Positions 1 to 12,318 of a stretch of DNA of 64,000 nucleotides are shown here, piece by piece. A program made the position numbers and the translations under genes. Under the pieces are notes generated by a model. The model saw only the letters and a program-made list of their open reading frames with translations, made no database searches and had not been told where the DNA came from. Origin of the DNA: Syngnathus acus (Eukaryota > Chordata > Actinopteri > Syngnathiformes > Syngnathidae). The stretch spans positions 6,025,693 through 6,089,692 of the forward strand of contig NC_051088.1 of assembly GCF_901709675.1 (NCBI RefSeq), given 5' to 3'. The first letter of the stretch is position 1; each line of letters starts with the position of its first letter.

Positions 1-2290
1 TTGACGGTGAGTGACGCCTTTTCTGGAGTATAGTCATATTATTATTATTTGCATCATCACTACTATTATTAATGGGGTGGGGGGTGTTTTAATGTTTTAT
101 TTTTGGTATTTTCTAATTTCGTTTAAGGCGAGTCGCTCGGAAGATATGCCCTGGGACCAACCAAGTGGGAAGAGGAGTCCTTAATTGAGTTTGTCGCTTC
201 AAAGGTGTGACTTGGAAAAAGTGGTCTGGACTCTCTCTGACTTTGACGACTGCACGGTTTTCCAATTTCGTTGATTTGCTACCCACTTTTGCGCTGTAGA
301 AGTTGAGAACGATGAGAAAATAAAAGGATGAAAATTTGCCTTTCAAATCATATTTACTTAATATTCGCAAATATCACTACTATTCTTATGTCGTCAGTGT
401 CATCCAGAGCACCCTAAGAAAGTAAGATGAACATGTCAACAGCATGTGCAACAAATTCATAACTCTGTGCACTTCCTAGTTCAAATATCACTCAATTTAT
501 TCATGTATAGAATTATGTCTTCCTCAATACAATGAATTGAAATGCCATACTTCCTTTCCAGCATGAGAAAATCACTACAATTTCCATCACGTTTTTGTTC
601 AAGAAAACACAAAACACCGTGTAGTAAAGTACAAACAGAACAACATAATAAAAACATACAAAATAAAGACGTTAACCGCCTTCAGAAAGTGCAATTAAAC
701 CAAACGTCTCGCTCCCTCTTTCTCTCTCTCTTTCTCGCGCACACACACGCCCCCACACACTCGCTGCAAGCACACACGCGCACGCACACGCACACTCTTC
801 AAGTGCGGTCAAGTGAATCGTGTGACGTCAGGAGCCGCAGTCACACGGATAGTCTACTCTAGCCTTAGCAACTTCTCCATCCTTGCAGTTTTCATTTTGA
901 GTCTGTGTTTTTTACTGATTGTCACCTTTCATAAAGTGCGTTAGTGACATTTTTCACTGCACTCCAGCAGTGGCATGTAAAAATTTGAAATGCAAAGTCA
1001 AATATTAGTAATATTAGTCATATTCTTCTGGATAAATGGGCTAAATTTCCCACAAAGAAAGTCTCCAAAAAAGTGGAAGCTGTTCTTTCATTTTAACTTG
1101 GTGATGGTCAAATATTGCTCAATATATAGTTTGCAATTCTAACTCAACAACAACTGGAACATCAGAATATGTCACAGAAATAGAAAATAACTGCCATGCA
1201 CTTCCTCAAGTATTGATAAAAAGTATTTGTAATTCTTTATGCAAGGTGTCGAACCAAATAAATGCAATAAAATGATTGGAAATTTGGTTAGGATTTGTAA
1301 ACCAGAGTGAGAAGTGTGGAACTGTTTACCAGTACAGCCAGCAATTTTCCAGATGTTGAGTCACTTCATTTTTAACAAGTCATTAACTCTCTCGGCTAAC
1401 CGCAATGTGGTTAGTTTTTGGCCTTGATGATTAGGTAGATTAATGGCGCACGTACCCTTCAAACTGTTGGGTTAAAAATTGGACCTACCTGGGAAATTGT
1501 GTAAATTTGACCCGAATTTGGGTTGTTTTGCAAAAAAAAAAACATAATTTGTTCGGTTGTTTTGTGCAAAAATTGGATCGGTTGTTTCCAACGCACAATT
1601 TTTAAAGGTCCATGGTGAGTTAGATTTGGCAACATGTTAGTTTCTTGGCATCAACTCTCAAGTAGGTCGAGCATCAAGTAGCATTTTATTTTTGGCAAAC
1701 AGTGCTTCGCTAATTTAGACTAACGGTGTGATTTTTGTCAACAGTGATCTGACAGAAAAACAATATAATACTATGTATTTCTTTTTTTTTATCAGGCCAT
1801 TTCACGGTATAATTAGAACATTCATGAATTGCAAGACTTTCACAACAGTAAGTTGTGTCACGCTCAGTTTTTTTTCATGACGTTTTTGGCTAAAATGTTA
1901 CCATTGATCCTAAATTGTTTCTTTGCAAACATACCTGTTGAAGTATCTCACTAAGGACAGGCTACCTTGTATGGCACATGATTTTATGTCGACAGTTTGC
2001 ACGACTTCTTTATTTGTTTACTAATGAAACTTTGCAAAATTATTCACAATAATCCAATAATTTGGTTAAATGATTTGCGCGGTCGTACATGATTTTAACA
2101 TGCAAAAATTCTCTTGCACCCCCCTGGCATTTGCAACATAATCCTCTTTTTGCATCAATTTGTGTTTTTATGGCTTTTGATATACTGTACAAGTAAGGCC
2201 TGGCTTTGGAACATTGTGGATGAGACTTCACCCAACCAGTCTACATATCTCTGATTCGGTTCATAATGTTTACATACTGATTTTCGGGGT
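1..2290. other. Noncoding stretch, no gene seen
   Basis: I see no coding exon. Open frames at 113-370 (-) and 542-862 (+) have no recognisable domain, and the second is caused by the CT/CA-rich low-complexity run at about 715-805. Around 1466-1545 a motif built on GTTGGGTTAAAAATTGGACC and its near-complement GACCCGAATTTGGGTTG resembles a dispersed fish repeat, and related short palindromic text continues to about 1600. The rest is AT-rich unique-looking sequence. Confidence 0.55.
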
Positions 2291-2395
2291 CATGAGAGGT
2301 TCCCGTCTGACGGCTTCAGTATTACCTCTGCTTTTTGCAGAAGATGTGGTTCATTTGGCATCATCAAACCATAATCTGTGTGGAAATGAGACAAG
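2291..2395 (+). pseudogene. Possible fossil LINE reverse-transcriptase fragment
   Basis: The + frame here reads LFAEDVVHLASSNHNL, close to the catalytic block of teleost LINE reverse transcriptases (LFADDVVLLASS...), with the second residue of the FADD motif changed from D to E. Only about 100 bp is recognisable. No flanking reverse-transcriptase text, tail or target duplication is visible, so this would be an old internal scrap. The match is by memory of the motif and could be chance, though the run of agreement is longer than expected for random sequence. Confidence 0.45.
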
Positions 2396-4210
2396 AAAAG
2401 ATCAAATTACTTTAATTCGTTGTGTACAAATAATGAGAAATAATAATTTTCATTCATTTGTGAGTGATGAGCATGATAATCGATTAAGATCTTAGTAATT
2501 GAGGCAAAAATGCTACTAAATCACGCAACTTGGCTGCAAGCAGCAGAGGCGCTGTTGATTTCCTCTCAGCATGAATGTGTTCTGAAGAACATGTCAGCTT
2601 TGGCAAACTGAACTCCACCCACGCTGACCGTCCACTATGGACATTTTACTGGATAGTAAGCAGCATTGGCATGCAAACAAGTTTTCAGAATATTTAGAGA
2701 GAGTTTTTAACACATTGAATGAAGAACACCTAAATTATAATCATTCTCATTCTCCTCGTAGTCAATCAGCAAGCTGCTAAATTGCACTAAAATTTCAGTG
2801 TGAATTTGTGCAGTTGGTGCATGCAGTGGACACATTGTCAAAACTTGACCGAGTTTTTATTATTGAAATCCTAGAGGGGTGGCTGACTGTAAATGGGCTT
2901 GACGGATGACTGCTGAATGTTTTCAATTGAAAGCAAAAAATGTTGTCATTTGAAACAAATATGTCAAATGCGTCGCATTCAATGCTTCCAACACCCTGTT
3001 TACCTTCACACCTGAAACACAAGCGTCACCTCCTCTTTGGGTTTTCCCTCACCTTTCCTAAAGCTCGCCATACATCAATACGTTCCTGGAAATTATTCTA
3101 AGCATGAAGCTCCTTGAAGCAAGGCAGATTGACGTAGGTTGTATTTGAAATTATTCCTGATCTAAATTCTGCACTCTCGCCATCTATTGACACACCGATT
3201 ATTGCCAATTAGCAGTTTTGTGACACATCCTGTTGCACATAATAAGAATCAAAAGGGTCAATCGTAATGGCAACTAATGTGCACAGATTCACCAGATGTT
3301 GTGCTCCATTATATTCTCATAAAAACTTTTGTCAATGCAAAACATAAAAAAGAAAGTAGACATTATTTTTGAAAGCTTTCTACTGGATAGACTAAAAAAG
3401 GGAAAGTCAAGATTTGGCTGTAGTATTGTTGACCTTCCTATAATTTTAAGAGCAAATTGATTTAGACTTATATCTACCTTTATTCATCTAAAAATGTGTA
3501 TTTCTATATGAGTTAAGGACTTTTTTCATTTCTCATTCTCCATCTGCTCTTATCTGTGTTGTTGCACAGTCTGTTCACTGAAGCCTTGTACCAACTTTAA
3601 CAAACAAAATATTAACATAGTCATTAAAATATGATTCATCCCATAGTTAAGACTGTCAGAGATGAAAATCTCTTAAAAATAGTTCATTCTGTGTCCAGGC
3701 AGTACCCTTGGCTGTGTTAGCAAACAGCAGCCCGCCTGCCCCCACAGTCCCAGCACAGGCATCCCATCCATCAGTGGGTTCCTCCTGATGTTGCAATACT
3801 GGTGATACAGAATAATAAAGAAGTACGAAAGACCAGAAAATCAATAGATTATTCTGCAGATCACTTGATTCAGAATGATTCGCTCCATTTATTGCCAATC
3901 ATAAGTCCTAATCTCAAGGGCGTAGCCATCCCACCTCTGCCCTGCTGACGCCTTCACCAGTCGCACTAATTGTAAAACAGTAAAAGCTAATCACAGGTCG
4001 GAGCAAGGTTACAAAAGACACATTGTTTGCTTTGTATCATCTCAACAAAAAACACACATATTTGATTGTTTTTACATAAGGTAAAGCTATATTTATGTCA
4101 GAATGACATAATACCGATTATGACCAACACTGATATAATTACTGTGTTGTAACCTTTTTATGGTTTTGTAATATATTTTCTCCATGCGTTTAGACGAGTA
4201 GCCTGGTCAA
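2396..4210. other. Noncoding stretch, nothing recognised
   Basis: No exon, RNA gene or clear repeat is visible. Open frames at 2795-3022 (-) and 3656-3898 (-) are short and without recognisable domains. Confidence 0.5.
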
Positions 4211-4261
4211 TAGAATAGAATAGAATAGAATAGAATAGAATAGAATAGAATAGAATAGAAA
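4211..4261. repeat. (TAGAA)n microsatellite
   Basis: A perfect pentanucleotide array of about ten TAGAA units. It produces overlapping open frames on the - strand (ILFYS repeats) that should not be read as genes. Confidence 0.95.
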
Positions 4262-7200
4262 ATCTGCATTCAACAACAGTACACAACAATAAATAAACAT
4301 AGAAACACAACATAATAGATAAACAACAATACTGGTACACAAAATGGAAACGTCAATAACTAAACATTTCTTTTTCAGTTCACAGTAATATTTTTTTTTA
4401 CTCATACTAGGAATATACAAAATAAATTCCACTTGATAGTGAGTCAGACTTTTCAGATGGACCGAAATGAGAAATTGCTTGTAATTTTTGCATTAATTCA
4501 CATAGCTATCTTTTATACAAATATTAATTGGGTATTTTCCATAGGAACTGCATGTTTTATCACACAGACCTGTTTTTCCAGTTAGCCCTTTTCGCAGTAC
4601 TGTTGGCCCCGCGCTAACCAAGAAATAACTAATAAGCGCAACTGTACTGAGTGTTGACCTCATTGTCACACTGCCATGTGACATACATATCCAATCACGT
4701 CTCGCTTATACTGCATGTTCTGTGTTTGCGAGTTGCTCATATTTGTTTGGTAGACAGACACGGTGGAATACACGATGAAAAACTTGGACATAAAAGTTCT
4801 GAGAACCTAAATGACAAAAACTGGTAGACAAAGACCTTTGTAATTAATTTTAAGTTTTTATGATCATCAACAATGTCAAATATCACCCCAAGATAAGTGA
4901 GAGTTTTGTGGACACCTATGAGGAAAGGGCTTAAGATTGCCAAGACATGTTTCTGTGGAATGTGTGTCTGCACATATAAAATATGTACCATGCATGACAT
5001 TGTACGAGTTTGGGTGCGCACGCATATATGCATGTTGGTTGAATATTTGAGTTGTAGGAAACTTTTTTACAAAGCTGAGATTTTGATCAATGCAGAAGAC
5101 ACATTGCTTCCACATACCTCCACTGGCAGGAGCTTGATCAAAGTCGATTTATTCTGAGTCAAATTGCATGAACGAGCCAATGAAGTGACGTTCACTTTAA
5201 TTGAATAAGGACATGTACAAATGTCTCTTACCAGGTGGCTGTCTTATAGAAGTTAACGTTGGTGGCAGGTGTATGGTAAACATAGATTTTTTTTTTTTTT
5301 TTACATGGCGGTGGTGTCTTTGGTGAGATTGTACTGAACATTAAAGGGCTAGTGTCGTACCGGCTTTACTGTGCCAACTACAAGTTTGTACTCAATCAAG
5401 GCTTAACATATTTAGATTTTCCTCTGCATTTCAACACTGGTGCAGCCAGCCACCCAGAGGCATTTTGAGCAGCAGAAGCTTCACAGAAAAATGTCTTGAT
5501 GCCTCATATATAAAAGGGCAATAACAAACTGACTGCACCATAGGGGTGCTACAAAAGCATTCAATATCAATATTGTTGCTGTTTGACCAAATTCAAGTAT
5601 CTGCAGTTGTTCGCTTTATAAATGTATTTCTTTTATAATAGAATCAATATTCATCCGCATGTACACGGCATATCTTAAAAGTCATCAGAAGGAGGTTTTT
5701 ATAATAAAAGCACATTTTAGATTCATGTTCCTTCCAAAAGCATATACGTACGTATATGTAAGGCAGGGTCTGGTTAATGTGTTGCCATATTGGCGAGACT
5801 TTGTATGCCGCCAAATCCATTTAAATACTAATATTGTCTCTGATTTAAAAGATAATGATACACAATTTTAAACTATAAAGTTTGTCAAACAAAACATGGG
5901 AGTGACTTTGTGTTGCAACATCTGATGATCAAACAAAAAGGAGCAAAACATTTTTTTCCTCCATTCACTCTTTTTTTTCCTGCTATTTCTTTTCTTCCTA
6001 GGGCTCTGAAACGAAACACTTACAATATGGGACCATGCGAATAACTGATTTGGTTCTCTTGGGCATATTTGTATCACAGACTGGTTTCACGTAAAGAAGA
6101 CAGGGTAAATTGATGGGATGCGGAATATTTTGACAAGGCACGAAGCCCACCACCTCATTGGCATCCCTTCTGCATTCAGCAAGGAGTGGCGCCGTTTGAG
6201 GTGGGCTTTCTTGTGTGGCACTCGCTCGGAGCTAAGTTAAACTGAGTTGACAAAGGAACAAATCTGTTCTTTCAACAGAGTATCATATTCTGTAGTTTGG
6301 CAGCTCCTTTTAGAAAAGAAAACATATTTGGTCACATAAACTTGAATGGTAATGGATGCCACACATAAAACTAATCCAATATGAATTATGAATTGAGTAT
6401 TATGCTAACGATCACTGTGAAAAACGCGACTACTGATAACTAACTGATATCTAATTGAGAAAAAGTTTTATAAACATTTATGTAAAGTTGTGTCCAATGA
6501 ATACAGTATATGAAAACACATTGTGGTTCAGTTTCAATTATTGAAAACAAATATAAATGTTTCAAATACATCAAATGTGGTGATTACAACCTCTGTCAAC
6601 ATGTGGCCTGCCTCCATGTTTACATGTTTAAAGCAGCAGACAATAAGAGGCAGGTGGGTACTTCCTCAATCACCACCAACAGGAAATTACGGTTCTCCGA
6701 GAAGACCGTAGTATCGCCACAATCTTAACTTTTCTCTCAAGAGAAATGGTGTATTCTAAGAGGATTGTCTTTTAACCCAAATCTGTTTTGGAAATTTATA
6801 ATGAGGCTTGATATGTAACATACAAGCCAGTATGCTCGTCACATGGCAAAAATGAAAAACAAAGCAATCTTCAGAACTGTGCTCTTAGCATACATTGTCA
6901 ATACAAGGCCCAGGTAATTTTAATACATTCCTAATCAGCTCACAAGGTTTCTGAAATAATACGGTTAATAGGAATGTGAAGACTCAGCAAGGTCTGTCAC
7001 AGCTGTGGTCTTTAATAAGATTTGAGAGGCATTAAACAACACTGCAGTCAATGTCATGTTGAGCTGCTCTTGCTGTCTTCAACTGCGGCAGAAGAGAAAC
7101 AAGAAGAGGCAAATAAGGGAGGCGTGGTCAAGAAAACACTCTCATCTGTTTCAAAAGAGCTGAAATCTGATCTCCAAGGGGAGAGACGCAGTCAGAGCCA

Positions 7201-7904
7201 CTATACATATCATCTCCCTCGCAACATTCACGCTTTCTAATTACGGAGGTGAGGAGGGCCATCATTTTATCGTATTTGTTTTGCATCGCTGCAAAAATAG
7301 AAAATGAGGACTCGCCCAGCTGCAGCAATTTACTTAATTTCAACCTTGATGAAAAGAAAATTAATTGCCACATCTCTCATTATGTAGCAGGCGACATTTG
7401 ACGACACGATTGGAAACACTCAAAAGTGTGCGGCTCTCCTCATGGCTGTCAGCCTGCAGGTTATAAAGAGGCACTCAACACAATCCCACTCTTACAAAAA
7501 AGTGCAACTAAAGTCATTTTAGTGTGATGAAGGTCAAGTGAAGTATACAATGTGTTCCTATCTACCAGTCCTTCTAAATGAAATTCACATACGTACGTAC
7601 GTATGATTGTGTGAGTAGCAACAACAGGCCCTTTGTACAGCGCTGAACACATTTGCTAGCACAGAAAAATAATGTTGGTGTTGACTGAAATAGAAAGAGT
7701 TTTCATTAAAGAAGTTCATTATATTGGAGGGTCTTTTTTTAGTTCTCAAGTGCTCAAATGTAAATAGTGTATACAGTCCATGCTTGCTATCTCATTATTT
7801 GTGTCTCCAAAGTAAACATGATTGCGACACTAGATAACACAAAAAGTGGATGGATGGAAATTTTAACCTTTGGTTGCTCTAGAAAATCCATTCAAGAGTA
7901 CACA
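4262..7904. other. Noncoding stretch, nothing recognised
   Basis: AT-rich sequence with scattered short open frames, none with a recognisable domain or plausible splice context. A poly-T run lies at about 5286-5302 and a short ACGTACGTACGTA run at about 7592-7604. Confidence 0.5.
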
Positions 7905-7982
7905 AAATTAATTGGGATAGGCCTCAGCTCACCCTCAACCCTAATGAAGACAAGTGCTATGGAAAATGAACAGATGAGATGT
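7905..7982 (+). repeat. Fragment of dispersed fish repeat (3' end type)
   Basis: The text TTGGGATAGGCCTCAGCTCA, followed by CACCCTCAACCCTAATGAAGACAAGTG (read in pieces) and a run ending in GGAAAATGAACAGATGAGATG, matches the 3' end of a very common teleost SINE-like repeat (gggataggctccagc...ccctagtgaggataagcgg...gaaaatg). The 5' tRNA-like head is not present, so this is a truncated copy. Confidence 0.6.
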
Positions 7983-9435
7983 TTATCTTTATCTTGATAA
8001 CGTTCCCCCATACAAATTATTGGGAACTCAGCATTTTATGTTGTTAATTTATTTGCATTACTTTCCAAAGTACATTTTTTATCTTTGATACTGATATACT
8101 GTACCACAACTTTTCTTTCATTAAATTGTATTTAAATTGTAATTATTGTTTTAATGAGCTTTTTTTAAAGAGATTAATGGAGAAATATCTAGTGTAATTG
8201 AATACAAATATGCATAATATACATTTACATATCCAGATTCAAATGTTTTGTATATTCATTGTTTAGTTGTATGTATTCATTTTACTTCATTTTTACTATG
8301 AAGCAGCCAGGCACTTTCCCGTCATTATCACAGCAATATGCCCTTTGCAGATAATCACAAAATAAACATTTAAATCCTATTTGGGTCCCTCAAGCCCCCG
8401 TGATTCCTCCCCTCCACTAGGACGCCATATGTCTCTGTGGATCAACTTCAGACGTTTTCCGTAACCACGGTGTATGATTACATGAGAATTTCTCTCAGAG
8501 AAGGCCTCCAGCAGCAGGAGCAAAATGCTAAATGCTATTTTGGAAATGAAATTCTCCTTCATGTGGCTGCACCTGTTTCCCTGGGAGAGTAAGCCAAGCA
8601 GACGCCTGATGGAGTCGGCCTGCCTCTGACACACACCTAATTCTAAAATATTTATTATCTTTTCACACCCTGAAAACTGAAAAGTCACGCTCTGGGACAA
8701 AGGCTGTGCCACTCGTTTGTCCACAATTTTATTTTCCCACCATATATGTGAAGCAGGTGTCATGGCCTGACGCAGGCCAAAACCTGACACAGACATATTT
8801 CCACTGCCAATTCCCAGAAAATGAATGTTTTGCCCTTATTGTGAGAACATGGCATGCCCCGTCAAGTCACCACCAAGACAGAGGGTACATTTGAATAATT
8901 GATTGGAGTAATGTAAAGTAATCCAACCAGCTTTCATTCTTGTCTTATCTGCACCCACTGCACTCAGCTGACAGGCGACAATAAGGACATTTGAGGACAA
9001 CAGAGTGACATGGAGCGATGCATTTAACCCACCATTACCCAACATCTCCAATTTCCTACCATTTACATTTTGCACAGTGGGCAGGTAAAGGCAAGTAGAA
9101 ACGGTTTGAAAAAAAACATACTGTACCCTCCTTGTAGGGTGTGTACATTGAACTAACATCAAAAATTATTATTGGCACAGCATGTTCGTCTACTGGAGGT
9201 GGAAATGTTGGTTAACCAGTTTCAGCAGTGTTTCTGCAAGAGTAGCTTAACAATGTTTCACTTTTACTTGAGGTTTGACACGTTGTGTATTCATGTACTG
9301 TACAGCTAAAAAAAATTACAGCTTGAGCACATACCTGTCAGTGTTGTTAAAAAAAAAGGTAAGTAATTACTGTAATTGTCAACTTTTGTAGTCTTGTGTG
9401 AATTACCCGAAAGAGATTCATCAGTAAAAGTACAA
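7983..9435. other. Noncoding stretch with one 139-codon open frame
   Basis: The longest non-repeat open frame of the left half is at 8377-8796 on the - strand. Its product has no domain I recognise, no homologous-looking motif, and no evident splice partners. The DNA from about 8380 to 8880 is unusually complex and moderately GC-rich compared with its surroundings, which would fit either a conserved noncoding element or chance. I do not call it a gene. Confidence 0.4.
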
Positions 9436-9467
<32 letters not shown>

Positions 9468-9506
9468 ATATGTATGTAAATATATGTATATAAATATGTA
9501 TGTGTA

Positions 9507-9552
<46 letters not shown>

Positions 9553-9593
9553 AATATGTATGTGTGTATATATATATATATATACATATTTAT
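9436..9593. repeat. (TA)n / ATGTATGT microsatellite
   Basis: Compound AT-rich array: several (TA)n blocks separated by AAATATGTATGTGTATC-like spacers that recur about 80 bp apart, so the array is itself partly duplicated. The YIYIYI open frames on both strands are artefacts of it. Confidence 0.95.
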
Positions 9594-9984
9594 TATAGCT
9601 TACTTCACACAGCAGCTCAATTCTGATTTCTTTGCCCATGAGCAACCTTTATCTGATTTTTTTTAAGACACTGTGATCAGCTCAGTTCTGATTTGTTCAA
9701 ATCCGACCAGAGCCACTTTTATATGCAGTTCTAGATTCAATACGTATCAGAATTTTTACAATGCAACTGCAGTCCGAATCATCATGTACTCGGTGCAGGC
9801 GAGCAGTCAGACATCTCGAGAGGCAGAGTGACTGTCTCTCCACTTTTGTCGCCATCACGATTGAGTTTGGAGGGGTCTTCATCATTAAAGTTTTGACTTG
9901 ATTACTTTTACAACTTGTTATTATTTTTGCGCATGTGGGACCATTAAAGTTGCTTTGAAAATGAGTTAAAAGTTTGTATGATTT
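9594..9984. other. Noncoding stretch, nothing recognised
   Basis: Short unique-looking segment between the AT microsatellite and the next dispersed repeat. No exon, RNA gene or repeat is recognised. Confidence 0.45.
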
Positions 9985-10105
9985 TTTCCATTAAATCCTA
10001 TGGGGAAAATGGGATTTGTTCTAGAAAATGAACAATTTGGAGTTTGGCTAGAACGGTTCCAAAATGGATCATGTTTGACCTTTAAGTTTCCACTGTACCC
10101 TTTTA
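9985..10105 (+). repeat. Fragment of dispersed fish DNA repeat
   Basis: The segment runs from TCCATTAAATCCTATGGGGA, through an AACAATTTGGAGTTTGGCTA stretch, to AAGTTTCCACTGTACCC. It has the layout of a common teleost nonautonomous DNA repeat (cctatggg...ggttccactgta). Its start is not visible and no target duplication is identifiable. Confidence 0.5.
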
Positions 10106-11846
10106 GCACCGGAAAAGATATAAACTGATTACTAGCCCAAGACACAAATGAGACACAAATGGACCCCTCATTTCTGACTCATGTAGAATGATGACTCTGT
10201 AGCTTTCAAATCATCACTTTAAGACGACTGAAGAGTGGAGCACATTAGTCATGCATGGCTGACTGTCTTTGTTTAGCCCGTATTTGAGCAATCAGCTCCG
10301 TCTCTGTCACTCTGTTTGTCACACACTGTGATAAAGTTTTATGATTGACCATAATTATTCCCTCAGGGCCAACTGCTCCTTGCAGTTTAATTTTTCAACT
10401 TTCCTACTCCTATTCTTAGCAGGGCGTAATGTATGGCATGTATTAAAATGCATGGAAGGGATTCTGTTTTTTTCCCTCTTCTTCTTTAGCTCCAAACATT
10501 GAAAACATTTCATCTCGGTGGCAATCACTCACAAGTTACTCCGTGTTATTGACAGATGTGAACATGCACACCTGAGGCCCTCTCTTGCATTTGAGAATTC
10601 TAGCCAAGGAATAGATTGTTTTTCTGTTGTTGTTTTTTGATTTCAATGGTCCCCCTACAGGTGGGGGTGGAATTTGCATTGAAGCCACTGTGAAAAACAA
10701 AACTAAAAGATACGTAGTACAATATATTATGATTCCATTCAATTCACATGTCCTAATCTACTGAATAATATTGGCACTATTGCTAGCACAGCAGGGGCGG
10801 TATTATGGCTGCTCTACAAATATTGCAGAGCACCAAAGCAGGTGGTGCTATTCACTAGTGCTGGATCAGTTAACAAGCAAAATTGGTTGACACAAAGCTT
10901 TTGGCTTAAAAGTATAATTAATCAATGAATGTTGTAACTTCCATGTTTACCACATACGTAGACATTTGTTGCTAACAGTCTATCCATGTTTGACGTCGCT
11001 TTAAACAAAATAAGGCGTAACGCACACAGAGCGACGCCAGTGCAATTCCTGCCATGGCAGCATGGACGGTGGGCGACCGTGACTGAGAGCTTTGGTGAAT
11101 AAGGTGCTCCTGGCTGCCTTACCGGCGAGGGCTGGCTAATGCGGTCAGGGCGGGCTTCTTAGCCATTGAAAGCTAATTCTGCCACGACAAGCCACAGGAG
11201 TTAGTAGAACTGTGCCTATGAACGTTGGTGGCAATTAATCACCATTTCAGACACTTAATGACAACAGGAGGTTGACAAAATAAGCCAGGAAACAATACGC
11301 ATTACAACACTTGCCTCTCTCCTGTGACGTAGACAGGTTGAGATGGGAAAAAAAAAACAGGAAGCCGACCTCCAAAAGTTGACGGGCCACTTATCACTAC
11401 AGATTCTTTTAGTGGTGTGAATTTTAGTGCTGACATTGGCTTTACATATAGACCGATTATATAAATGCCAATGCTCAGGTCAATGAACTATCCCTTTAAG
11501 TCTCATCACAGTTCATCCCATCAGATTGTGGGAAATGTGAAGAAAAATAAATAAACAGTAGGTGAGAATGACAGTGGTGGCTGGTTCTTTTATTTATCTT
11601 TTATTTGTTAAAAAGTCCTAACATCCACTGCCAATGGGCTATCAGAGCAGCCCAAACAGCCACGAGACACACTTGACCGGGCATGTACACAACAACAGAC
11701 CCTGTCTTGAATGGAAAATCAATGAAAATATTCTTTACTTTTAAGTGGGTACAGTGTACATCAACTTGTGCAAACCTCTTTTGTGTGCTTATCACTGTCA
11801 GACATTGAATTGAGAACAAAAATTGAAGTTGCTGACTTGCGCGGGG
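10106..11846. other. Noncoding stretch, nothing recognised
   Basis: No coding exon is visible. Open frames at 10536-10742 (-) and 11601-11819 (-) are short and featureless. Confidence 0.5.
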
Positions 11847-12318
11847 GCAGCGTGGGATCGATTCTCACTCAGTGGCTGTGTGTATGTGGGTGTGATTGGT
11901 TGTCTCTATATGTGCCCTGCAACTGGTTGGTGACCAGTTCAGAATGTAGTCTGCCTTTCGCCTATTGTCAGTTGGGATAGCACCCCCTACAGAGGCGTAG
12001 CCAGGAATTTTTCCAGTAGGGGCGCACGCCCACAGGAAAAAAAATCGAACATCACCCACGCCGTTCGCTGATCGCTAAAACAACATCCGGGTCCGGGAGG
12101 CAAACGGTGAATGGATAACATCGCGCACATAGAATAGCGCAAGCACATTCGCGCAAGACCGAAAGAAAAAAACGGCATGAAAATGAAGAATCGAAAAAGC
12201 TCGATTTTTTTCAACCGGGGCGCAGGGAGTCCTAACCGGGGCGCCGCCCCGGCTCGCCCCGGCTTGGCTACGCCTCTGACCTCCTATGACCCTGAACTCT
12301 TTAGAAAATGGATAGAAA
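11847..12318 (+). repeat. Dispersed SINE-like fish repeat split by a MITE
   Basis: The left part (11847-11989) contains GGATCGATTCTCACTCAG, the TGTGCCCTGCAACTGGTTGG block and CAGTTGGGATAGC. The right part (12279-12318) continues with GACCCTGAACTCTTTAGAAA and ATGGATAG. Joined, these give the usual order of a well-known teleost repeat (tgccctgc-gattggttgg...gctgggatag...ccctga...gaaaatggatgg). The 289-bp MITE at 11990-12278 lies between them, so the repeat was present first. Confidence 0.7.
11990..12278. mobile_element. hAT-type MITE with 8-bp target duplication
   Basis: Inverted termini CAGAGGCGTAGCCA and TGGCTACGCCTCTG bound a 289-bp insert with no transposase. Direct repeats ACCCCCTA (11982-11989) and ACCTCCTA (12279-12286) flank it, 7 of 8 bases identical. 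An 8-bp duplication and termini beginning with CAG are typical of hAT superfamily elements. The right half is GC-rich, with repeated CCGGGGCGC-type motifs. It interrupts an older dispersed repeat, which confirms insertion. Confidence 0.85.

Noticed and set aside
8377-8796. 139-codon open frame on the - strand
   Set aside because: No recognisable domain and no splice partners. Length alone is not enough in 64 kb of vertebrate DNA.
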